DNA from: Thermofilum sp. | GTDB taxonomy: Archaea > Thermoproteota > Thermoprotei > Thermofilales > Thermofilaceae | NCBI GenBank assembly: GCA_023269735.1 | Contig: JAGDWA010000066.1 | Location: 1 to 32,429 of the forward strand | Length of the DNA: 32,429 nt | Reading direction: 5' to 3' | Shown: piece by piece, positions 8,986-15,891 of the stretch | Layout: the number at the start of each line of letters is the position of its first letter | How positions within the stretch are numbered: position 1 is the first letter of the stretch | Notes under the pieces: generated by a model | What the model was told of the DNA's origin: nothing | The model's database searches: none | Seen by the model: the letters and a program-made list of their open reading frames with translations, nothing else | Program-made: the position numbers and the translations under genes

Positions 8986-10170
8986 GTGCACCTGACGAAG
9001 GAGGAGGAGGGGCTGCTCAGGGGGGAGGAGGGGAGCGAGCTAGCCGAGGTCTTCGAGGCCGTGGTCAAGGTCGCTGAGGTCTTAGGCGCCACCCGCCTCG
9101 TCAAGGTCTCCCACGCCCACATCTCCGGCATCTCCTACAGGAACCTGGGGGTCGAGGGGGTCGAGTTCCTGGAGGACCTGGCGAGCAGGGGGCTGCGCTT
9201 CGCCGTGCCGACGACCATCAATCCAGCCGGGTTCGACCTGAGCCTAGCCTGGGAGATGGGCGTGAGGCCCTGGGAGTACGAGCTGCAGATGCGGGCGCTG
9301 AGGGCCCTCTCCTCGATGGGCGCGGAAATGACGCTGACGTGCACCCCCTACTTGCTCCGGACCCCCTGCTTCGGTGAGCACCTGGCTTGGGCGGAGAGCA
9401 ATGCCGTCCTCTACGCCAACAGCGTCCTGGGCGCTAGGACCAACAGGGAGGGCGGACCCCTCTCCGTGCTCGAGGCGCTGGTTGGCAGAGCCCCTTACGT
9501 CGGCCTGCACACGGAGGAAGGGAGGAGGCCCACGGTGGTCGTGGACGCAAGCCGCCTGAGGGATCTCGTGGACAAGGAGGGGCACTACGCGGCGCTGGGC
9601 TACCTCGTGGGCGAGCTCGTCAGGAGTGGGGTGCCGGCCCTCAGGAACCCGCCCAGGGGGCTCCGGGCCCCCGAGAACCTCAAGCTGTTCCTGGCGGCCC
9701 TCGGCGCCTCGAGCTCGGTGGGACTGGTGCTCATAGAGGGGGTCTCGCCCGAGTACGAGGCTGGGGAAGGGCTGGAGACGCTGAGGCCGGGTGAGGAGGA
9801 GCTGAGGGGGGTCGCGGAGAGGTGGGCCCTCGACGACTTCGACCACGCTGTCCTGGGCTGCCCCCACCTCTCGCCGGAAGAGCTGGTCTCCCTGGCTCAG
9901 GCGCTCAGCGGAGTTTCGCTGAAGAAGGAGGTTCTGGCCTTCACATCGAGGTGGAGCGCGCAGAGGGTTCCGGAGGCTGTCGAGAGCCTCAGAAAGAGGG
10001 GCGTGAAGGTGTACTACGACACATGCATGGTCGTCGGGAACCTCTCGGCGCTGGGTGTTCGGAAGTGCGCGACCGACTCCGCGAAGGCCGCCTACTACTT
10101 GGCGGCCCAGGGCTACGAGGTCGCGCTAATGCCCAGGAGCGCCCTCCTGCGGGCAGTGGCTGGGGGTTAA
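8986..10170 (+). CDS. Phosphomevalonate dehydratase large subunit (AcnX / aconitase X family)
   Basis: GTG start; HLTKEEEGLLRGEEGSELAEVFEAVVKVAEVLGATRLVKVSHAHISGISYRNLG; TTINPAGFD; TCTPYLL; ARTNREGGPLSVLEALVGRAPYVGLH; CPHLSPEEL, AcnX signatures. Confidence 0.9.
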   Translation: MHLTKEEEGLLRGEEGSELAEVFEAVVKVAEVLGATRLVKVSHAHISGISYRNLGVEGVEFLEDLASRGLRFAVPTTINPAGFDLSLAWEMGVRPWEYELQMRALRALSSMGAEMTLTCTPYLLRTPCFGEHLAWAESNAVLYANSVLGARTNREGGPLSVLEALVGRAPYVGLHTEEGRRPTVVVDASRLRDLVDKEGHYAALGYLVGELVRSGVPALRNPPRGLRAPENLKLFLAALGASSSVGLVLIEGVSPEYEAGEGLETLRPGEEELRGVAERWALDDFDHAVLGCPHLSPEELVSLAQALSGVSLKKEVLAFTSRWSAQRVPEAVESLRKRGVKVYYDTCMVVGNLSALGVRKCATDSAKAAYYLAAQGYEVALMPRSALLRAVAGG

Positions 10171-10211
10171 CCGGGGCAAAGCATCTAAGGCTGGCACTGG
10201 CCAGACCACCC

Positions 10212-10643
10212 GTGGGTGCAGCCGTCGAGATCAGGGGGCGGGGGCTCGTGGGCGGGAGAGCCCGGGGCCGCCTGCTGATCACGAGGGACCCTATTTCGTT
10301 CTACGGGGGTGTGGATCCCGAGACGGGGAGGGTCCTCGAGAGGGGACACGAGCTGTACGGGGAGAGCGTGGCCGGCGCCATTCTGATGTTCCCCTACGGG
10401 AAGGGGAGCACCGTGGGGTCTTACACCTTACTCAGGCTGGCGAAGAGAGGGAAGGCGCCCGCGGGCGTGGTGAACCTGGAGTCCGAGCCGATAGTGGTGA
10501 TAGGCTGCGTGCTGGGCAGGATCCCGCTGATGGACAGGCCGTCCCCGAACCCCTTCGACATGAGAAACGAGCTCGAGGGTCTGGAGGCCGAGATAAGCGT
10601 CGAGGGGGGCGTCGGCGTGGTCAGGGTGCTCCGCCATGTGTGA
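10212..10643 (+). CDS. Phosphomevalonate dehydratase small subunit (AcnX swivel domain)
   Basis: GTG start; AVEIRGRGLVGGRARGRLLITRDPISFYGGVDPETGRVLERGHELYGESVAGAILMFPYGKGSTVGSYTLLRLAKRGKAPAGVVN; adjacent to the large subunit. Confidence 0.88.
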   Translation: MGAAVEIRGRGLVGGRARGRLLITRDPISFYGGVDPETGRVLERGHELYGESVAGAILMFPYGKGSTVGSYTLLRLAKRGKAPAGVVNLESEPIVVIGCVLGRIPLMDRPSPNPFDMRNELEGLEAEISVEGGVGVVRVLRHV

Positions 10644-11247
10644 GGCCGCGCGCGAGCTCGAGCGGGTGGCCGAGGAGGTGCGGGCGTGCAGGCGCTGCCC
10701 CCTCCACGCCCACAGGACGAACGCGGTCCCGGGGGAGGGCAACCCCTGCGCGCGGGTCATGCTGATCGGTGAGGCACCCGGCTACAACGAGGACCTCCAC
10801 GGCAGGCCGTTCGTCGGGGCGGCCGGCAACCTGCTCAACGAGATGCTCAAGCTCGCGGGGCTGAGCAGGGAGGCCGTCTTCATAACCAACGTCGTCAAGT
10901 GCAGACCCCCCGGCAACAGGGAGCCCAGCGAGGAGGAGAAGGAGGCCTGCAAGCCCTTCCTGATCAGGCAGCTGAGGGCGATCAAGCCCGAGATCGTGGT
11001 CTGCCTGGGCAGGCACAGCGCGGGCGTGGTCTTCGGCATGGCTGGCGCCAAGTTCTCCTCGATAATGTCCGCGCGGGGCACCGTGAGGCTGCTGCGCGTG
11101 GCGGGGCTCGAGGTGAAGTGCCTGCCCACGCTGCACCCGGCCGCCGCGCTCTACAACCCCCGGTTGAGGGGCCTGATAGAGGCGGACTTCAGGCTGCTGG
11201 GCCAGCTCGCCTCGGGCGGGGCCGGTGGGCTTGAGAGGTGGCTTTGA
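10636..11247 (+). CDS. udg: Family 4 uracil-DNA glycosylase
   Basis: CRRCPLHAHRTNAVPGEGNPCARVMLIGEAPGYNEDLHGRPFVGAAGNLLNEML...ITNVVKCRPPGNREP...PTLHPAA; Fe-S cysteine spacing of type 4 UDG. Confidence 0.95.
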   Translation: MCEAARELERVAEEVRACRRCPLHAHRTNAVPGEGNPCARVMLIGEAPGYNEDLHGRPFVGAAGNLLNEMLKLAGLSREAVFITNVVKCRPPGNREPSEEEKEACKPFLIRQLRAIKPEIVVCLGRHSAGVVFGMAGAKFSSIMSARGTVRLLRVAGLEVKCLPTLHPAAALYNPRLRGLIEADFRLLGQLASGGAGGLERWL

Positions 11248-11865
11248 ATGCGCGACCGCGTCAAGGCCCTCGTGGAGCTGATCGAGGCCCTCGACGGGCT
11301 CCGCGTGGGGCGCTACGCGAGCGCGGACAGGCTCGAGAGGGTCGCGACCGAGCTGGGCCTCAGGCTGCCCTACAGCTGGGAGGAGCTGCGGGGGGACATC
11401 GAGGGCATCTTGGCCCTACCGGCGGCCTCGCCGGAGTACGGGAAGCTGGAGAGGATGGATAGGTTGGCCACCCTCCTCCTGAGGGCGAACTTATCCATGC
11501 TGCTGGCGGCCATCGCAGCTTACCTGCTCCGATGGTTCGTGGGCGGCCCCCTGCTGGAGGCAGTGGCGCTCCTGGCGCTCGTGGGGGCCCTGGTGACCGT
11601 GAACTTGGCGTACTCGCTGAAGGTCTACGTGGCCGTTAGGGTGGGCGCCATCTACGCCGAGAGGGCCGGGGACCTGGAGAAGCTGGGCAGGCGGATCAAG
11701 GCCACGGTGGAGTACCTGCTCAGGCAGCTGAGGAGGGAGCTCGTATCGCGCGGCTACGACTTGAGCGCCTTCACGCTGAAGCTGTGGATGCCCGACTACT
11801 CGGGCGTGAGGGTGGTGAAGAAGCCGGGGCGCCTCTCGGCGCGCTACGTGGTTCGCCTGGCGTAG
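11248..11865 (+). CDS. Uncharacterised protein with a central two-helix membrane hairpin
   Basis: ORF directly downstream of udg (stop at 11247, ATG at 11248); two adjacent hydrophobic stretches (NLSMLLAAIAAYLLRWFVGGPLLEAVALLALVGALVTVNLAYSL). Confidence 0.7.
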   Translation: MRDRVKALVELIEALDGLRVGRYASADRLERVATELGLRLPYSWEELRGDIEGILALPAASPEYGKLERMDRLATLLLRANLSMLLAAIAAYLLRWFVGGPLLEAVALLALVGALVTVNLAYSLKVYVAVRVGAIYAERAGDLEKLGRRIKATVEYLLRQLRRELVSRGYDLSAFTLKLWMPDYSGVRVVKKPGRLSARYVVRLA

Positions 11866-12146
11866 CACTCAGCGCACAGCCTCACCACCCCCTCCTCCAC
11901 TGAGCACTCCTCGCACACCAGCCGGCCGCACACCGCGCAGTAGCCCACAGAGAGCCTGCGGCGGCACAGCTCGCAGAGGGTCGCCTCGCAAGCCACGCAG
12001 TGTCCACCAGCCCAATCCTCCTCGCACACCCCCCGTCCGCACAGAGGGCACGAGTGCGAGGTGGGGGCTCTACCGCACACCTCGCAGGCCCCCTCGACCT
12101 TCCGCGCCGGCTCCGTCCTCAGCGTGATGTAGGCCCCGGCGCGCAC
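11844..12146 (-). CDS. Small cysteine-rich multi-zinc-finger protein
   Basis: 100 aa with repeated CxxC pairs: CEVC...CPLCGRGVC...HCVACEATLCELC...YCAVCGRLVCEEC...LCAEC. 3' end overlaps the convergent membrane-protein gene by 22 bp. Confidence 0.75.
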   Translation of the reverse strand: MRAGAYITLRTEPARKVEGACEVCGRAPTSHSCPLCGRGVCEEDWAGGHCVACEATLCELCRRRLSVGYCAVCGRLVCEECSVEEGVVRLCAECYARRTT

Positions 12147-12204
12147 AGGTGGGGGGCATTAAAGGTTTTAAAGAGCAGAGCACGCGCACCCCGCCTAGGG
12201 GTTT

Positions 12205-12594
12205 ATGTCGCCGGCCGGCGATGCGGAGGGCTTGAGGAAGCTCGTGCTGCTGCTGCTGAAGAGCTACGGCAGGCCCATGGAGAGGAGGGCTATCCACTCG
12301 CACCTCTACGAGCTCTCCCGGGCCCTCAAGTCCGACCTGGGGTTCCACGAGAGGTACGCGTTCTCGCCCCTCGTCGAACGGGAGCTGGACAGGATGATAG
12401 CCGAGGGCCTCCTCAAGAGGCTCTACGTTGTCGGACCGCGCTTCACCGAGCTCTACCGCGAGTACCTCAAGCTGACGGAGAAGGGCGAGGAGGCGGCGGG
12501 CCAGATCGAGGATCGGGAGCTGGGCCAGCTTGTCGCGGACCTTCTCTCCCGCCACGCGCAGAAGAAGGGCGAAGAGGGTGCTGCTGAAGGTTAG
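12205..12594 (+). CDS. Winged-helix protein (PadR/wHTH-like)
   Basis: 129 aa: LRKLVLLLLKSYGRPMERRAIHSHLYELSRAL...FSPLVERELDRMIAEGLLKRLYVVGPRFTELYREYLKLTEKGEE, typical wHTH pattern. Confidence 0.7.
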   Translation: MSPAGDAEGLRKLVLLLLKSYGRPMERRAIHSHLYELSRALKSDLGFHERYAFSPLVERELDRMIAEGLLKRLYVVGPRFTELYREYLKLTEKGEEAAGQIEDRELGQLVADLLSRHAQKKGEEGAAEG

Positions 12595-13288
12595 GGTGGA
12601 CGTGCTGGTTGACGACTATCTGAGTGAGAGGGGGGTTGCCGCGGGGGCCCTGCCGGCGCACGGCCTTGGCCTCTACGTGGAGGCTCAGACCGACGATGGG
12701 CGCAGCGTGAGCGTGCTGGTGGATGGCGGCCCCCTGCTCGAAGTGCTGGCGCACAACTGCGAAGCCCTCGGCGTAAGCCTCAGCGGGGTTGGAGCCGCCG
12801 TGGCCGGGATGTGGAGCGCGCACCACGTGGCGGCGCTGCTGAAGCTGGCAAGGGTGGGCGGAGTGCGCAGGGTGTACCTGCCCCCTCCCCCCAGGGAGAG
12901 GGTGAGGCCGGGTTGGGAAGAGGTGAGCGACCTCGGCTTAGTGCTGCTGCAGCTGGAGGCGCCGCTCTACAAGGAGCGGCTGGTGCTGCTCGACGCGAGC
13001 GACGGCTACGTGGCGATAGCCCCCTGCTCCGCCTACGGCGTGGACCTGGCGCTGCGGGCGCTCGGGGAGTTCGAGGAGGCGCGGGGGAAGAGGGTCAAGG
13101 CCCTGGTGGGCGGCTTCAACGTCAGCACGTTCAGCCTCTACGACCTGAGGCTCCTGCTCAAGTACGCCAAGGCCCGCGGCGCCACCCTGGTGCCCCTCCA
13201 CTCAACCTCCTTGGAGGCGAGGGAGTGGATATGCGAGAGGACGGGCCTTGAGGAGGTACCGGGCGTCGGGCTCCAGCTCGAGCTCTGA
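12578..13288 (+). CDS. Metallo-beta-lactamase-fold protein (DHPS/MJ0888-like) with degenerate metal-binding motifs
   Basis: VDVLVDDY...HGLGLYVEA...VSVLVDGGPLLEVLAHNCEALGVSLSGVGAAVAGMWSAHHVAALLKL...GGFNVSTFSL...LVPLHSTSLEA; layout of the DHPS-like MBL family. GTG start at 12578 or 12596. Confidence 0.65.
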   Translation: MLLKVRVDVLVDDYLSERGVAAGALPAHGLGLYVEAQTDDGRSVSVLVDGGPLLEVLAHNCEALGVSLSGVGAAVAGMWSAHHVAALLKLARVGGVRRVYLPPPPRERVRPGWEEVSDLGLVLLQLEAPLYKERLVLLDASDGYVAIAPCSAYGVDLALRALGEFEEARGKRVKALVGGFNVSTFSLYDLRLLLKYAKARGATLVPLHSTSLEAREWICERTGLEEVPGVGLQLEL

Positions 13289-13322
13289 GGTAAAGCAAAA
13301 TAGCGAGGGGGTCAGGGGGCCC

Positions 13323-13805
13323 GTGCGCGGCAGGCTGCGAACCCTCACGACGCCGCTCGCGGCCGCGGCGATCACGGCGCTGCTGGCGGCGCTGGCGGCC
13401 GGCACCCCGATAGAGGCCTTCGTCACGATGGCAGCTTACGGCGAGCGGTACGTCGAAGCGTACCCGTGGCTCCCCTACTGGCGCGTGGCAGTGGCGATGT
13501 TCTACCTGTGGCTGGTGGCGTCCGCCTTCGCCTCGAGGAAGCGGATGCTGCTCACCTGGCTGATGGTGACGAGCACCACCGCCTTCGCCCTCGCCCACTA
13601 CCTCCACCTCTACATCGTAGTCCTCGCGCGGGGGGTCAGGGTGGAGCTCCTGCCGCTCCTCTACAGGGAGCGCTACGCGGAGGGGGTCACGTTGCACCTG
13701 GACCTCGGCCAGGTCGCCATCGCCGCTACGGCCGCCGAGCTTTACCTCATCTTAAGAAGGCCTCCTCGTACTGCTTCAAGTGGGCGGCGGACTCCTTCAC
13801 GCTGA
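13323..13805 (+). CDS. Small integral membrane protein
   Basis: VRGRLRTLTTPLAAAAITALLAALAAGTPIEAFV...VAVAMFYLWLVASAF...LLTWLMVTSTTAFALAHYLHLYIVVL; about 4 hydrophobic segments. 3' end overlaps the RuvBL gene; start uncertain. Confidence 0.6.
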   Translation: MRGRLRTLTTPLAAAAITALLAALAAGTPIEAFVTMAAYGERYVEAYPWLPYWRVAVAMFYLWLVASAFASRKRMLLTWLMVTSTTAFALAHYLHLYIVVLARGVRVELLPLLYRERYAEGVTLHLDLGQVAIAATAAELYLILRRPPRTASSGRRTPSR

Positions 13806-15087
13806 CGAAAAGCTTTGAGACCTCCTCCACGTCGCTCGCGGTCACCACGCTGGAGCCCCTGCGCTCGGCGACGATCCTAGCGGGCGTCAGAAGCTGCACG
13901 GCGTAGCGCAGGCTCCTCTGCGCGCCTATCTCCGTCAGCAGCTCGAGAGCCCGCTCGTCCAGGTTCACCCGCTCCTCCGCGGCCCTGATCTTGATGATCT
14001 CGCGTATCTCGTCCTTCGTGTAGGGCCTCGTCTCGATGATCAGCAGCCTGTCGAGCAGGTCGAGGGGGATCCCGTGTGGCGCCTCGTAGTCGGTGCCCCT
14101 TATCCTGGCGAAGCCCCTGTTGCTAGCGAGGATGAGTATAGGCGCCAGGTCGCTCTCCATCGCCCGGCTGAGGAAGCTGAACGCCTCGATGTCCAGCATG
14201 TGGACGTCGTCGATGAAGAGGACCCCCGGCAGCAGCTCGGCGCGCCCCTCGTCTACCCATTTCTTCACCGCCTCGTCGACGCTGCGCCTCACGTCGGGGG
14301 ATATCTCGCGCTCCTCGAGCCCTCCCAGCAGGAGCGAGAAGATAGCGCCGCGCGAGTGCATCAGGTCCAGCTCGTGGAGCGTGAGCGTGCGCACGAACTC
14401 CTTCTCCTTGAGGATCGGGCCCTTCGGCATCTCGGCGGTCCTACTGGACGCGAGGTCGAACTTACGCTCGGCCGAGGCCGCCCTGCCGACCTTGTAGACC
14501 CTGCCCGTCTCCTCGTCGATCCAGACGACGTCCCCCTCGCTCACCCCCTTCTCCAGCATCTCGGCCACTATGCTCCCCTCCACGGTAAAGGTCCTCTCCT
14601 CGCTAGTGGTCTTCAGGGTGAGCACTCCCTCCACCGGAATCTGCACCCACGGGTTGTATGGGTGGCGGTCGAACCGCACCTCCAGCTTCTTCACCATGCC
14701 CTCGTAGACCCTCCGGTACTCGCGCAGCCTAACGCCTATGGCGCTCCTCATCGCTCTCGTGAGGACCTCGGTCTTCTTCAGCTCGGCCGAGTAGATTTCG
14801 CTACCGCTGATCGCAACGAAGGGCGTGTCCTCCCCGAGCTCCCTGGCTATCGCCACCGCGAGCGCCGTCTTCCCCGTCCCTGGGGGGCCGGCCAGCAGGA
14901 CGGCCCTGCCGGCCATCTTGCCCTGCTTGATCATCTGGACGATCACCCACGCCGCGCGGCGCGCCTCAACCTGGCCCACGAGGCCGTCGGCCATCGGCAG
15001 GGGCTCCCCGTTGCGCACCCCCAGGCCCCTTATGTGGCTGTGGGCGCTGACCCGCTCGAAGCGCCTAGGGAGGGGGACCGACGACAT
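13747..15087 (-). CDS. TIP49/RuvB-like AAA+ ATPase
   Basis: HSHIRGLGV, GLVGQVEARRAAWVIVQMIKQGKMAGRAVLLAGPPGTGKTALAVAIARELG, PFVAISGSEIYSAELKKTEVLTRAMRSAIGVRL, GVLFIDDVHMLDIEAFSFLSRAMES; start ATG 15087 with TATA-like ctaaaag ~26 nt upstream. Confidence 0.95.
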   Translation of the reverse strand: MSSVPLPRRFERVSAHSHIRGLGVRNGEPLPMADGLVGQVEARRAAWVIVQMIKQGKMAGRAVLLAGPPGTGKTALAVAIARELGEDTPFVAISGSEIYSAELKKTEVLTRAMRSAIGVRLREYRRVYEGMVKKLEVRFDRHPYNPWVQIPVEGVLTLKTTSEERTFTVEGSIVAEMLEKGVSEGDVVWIDEETGRVYKVGRAASAERKFDLASSRTAEMPKGPILKEKEFVRTLTLHELDLMHSRGAIFSLLLGGLEEREISPDVRRSVDEAVKKWVDEGRAELLPGVLFIDDVHMLDIEAFSFLSRAMESDLAPILILASNRGFARIRGTDYEAPHGIPLDLLDRLLIIETRPYTKDEIREIIKIRAAEERVNLDERALELLTEIGAQRSLRYAVQLLTPARIVAERRGSSVVTASDVEEVSKLFVSVKESAAHLKQYEEAFLR

Positions 15088-15120
15088 CACCGGCGCCGCC
15101 GCACCGGGAGCCTTTTAGCC

Positions 15121-15528
15121 TTACGGCTGCCAGTCGGACTCCTCCTCGCAGCTTATGACCACGCTCGAGGGAGGGAACGTCTCGCGCACGCGCTTGAAGA
15201 CCCATTTGCCCTCGCTGGCGAACCAGACCGCGACCACGGCGTAACGCTTCTCGTACCTCTTGAAGGCGTCGAGGAACTTGAAGAGCTTCACCAGCTGCTC
15301 CGCCCTCACAGTGACCCTCCTCCCGCTGGTCGCCTTGACCTCGAACGCCACTATCTCGTTGCGCGCGTTGTCGACCATGAACACGTCGGGCAGCGCCACC
15401 CTGCCGTCGGGCGGGGCTCTACTGCCGCTCACCGGAACCCTGATCACGTAGGCCGTGGGGCGCTTCGAGAGCAGCTTAACCAGCCTCCTCTCCGCGTCGT
15501 AGCCCCTCCTCCTCGAGGCGCTCAGCAT
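15121..15528 (-). CDS. hjc: Holliday junction resolvase Hjc
   Basis: RRRGYDAERRLVKLLSKRPTAYVIRVPVSGSRAPPDGRVALPDVFMVDNARNEIVAFEVKATSGRRVTVRAEQLVKLFKFLDAF: Hjc E/D/ExK catalytic pattern. Confidence 0.93.
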   Translation of the reverse strand: MLSASRRRGYDAERRLVKLLSKRPTAYVIRVPVSGSRAPPDGRVALPDVFMVDNARNEIVAFEVKATSGRRVTVRAEQLVKLFKFLDAFKRYEKRYAVVAVWFASEGKWVFKRVRETFPPSSVVISCEEESDWQP

Positions 15529-15546
15529 TCGAGCCCCCGGCGCCAA

Positions 15547-15560
15547 CGCTTTTAAAAGCG
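15547..15560. promoter_or_regulatory. Palindromic bidirectional TATA element CGCTTTTAAAAGCG
   Basis: Perfect 14-bp palindrome centred ~25 nt from both the hjc start (minus, 15528) and the C/D-box sRNA 5' region (plus, ~15576). Confidence 0.6.
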
Positions 15561-15573
15561 CAGGCGCAAGGTG

Positions 15574-15634
15574 AGGTGGATGATGAGAGTCATGCCGGCC
15601 GACCCGTGACGCGTTCTGGGGTAGCTGACCGCAG
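15574..15634 (+). ncRNA. Putative C/D box sRNA (2'-O-methylation guide)
   Basis: C box ATGATGA (15580-15586), 12-nt guide, D' CCGA (15599-15602), 3-nt spacer, C' GTGACG (15606-15611), 13-nt guide, D CTGA (15625-15628); flanking GTGG/CCGC terminal stem; TATA ~25 nt upstream. Confidence 0.68.
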
Positions 15635-15645
15635 CGCTGGGCCCG

Positions 15646-15837
15646 CTACCCGCCGCGCGCTCTCACTAACCGCTCAAGCGCGTCGGCGGCCTCCTCCAGC
15701 GCGTAGAGTATGTCTTCTAGGGCCTCAGCGTCCTCCGGAGCCGCTCTCGCGTACTCCCTCAGGAGGTGGATGGCCTCATCGACGTGGTCGAGCGCGCTCG
15801 AGAGGAGCCCCGCCCCCTCCCTTCCCTTCCTGCTCAT
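15646..15837 (-). CDS. Small helical protein (63 aa), uncharacterised
   Basis: MSRKGREGAGLLSSALDHVDEAIHLLREYARAAPEDAEALEDILYALEEAADALERLVRARGG; amphipathic helices, lies in the divergent gap before the peptidase gene. Confidence 0.55.
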   Translation of the reverse strand: MSRKGREGAGLLSSALDHVDEAIHLLREYARAAPEDAEALEDILYALEEAADALERLVRARGG

Positions 15838-15891
15838 CGCGCGGGAGGGGGAGGGAGGGCTCAAGAAGGTTTCCGCGGGGTGTGGCGGCGT

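Noticed and set aside
14041-14060. TGATGAT sequence on the plus strand within the TIP49-like gene as an sRNA C box
   Set aside because: Inside a conserved coding region on the opposite strand and no paired D box at proper spacing.
14074-15555. 493-aa plus-strand ORF opposite the TIP49-like and hjc genes
   Set aside because: Antisense shadow ORF typical of high-GC DNA; His/Leu/Arg/Pro-rich translation without motifs, whereas the minus strand encodes two clear conserved proteins.
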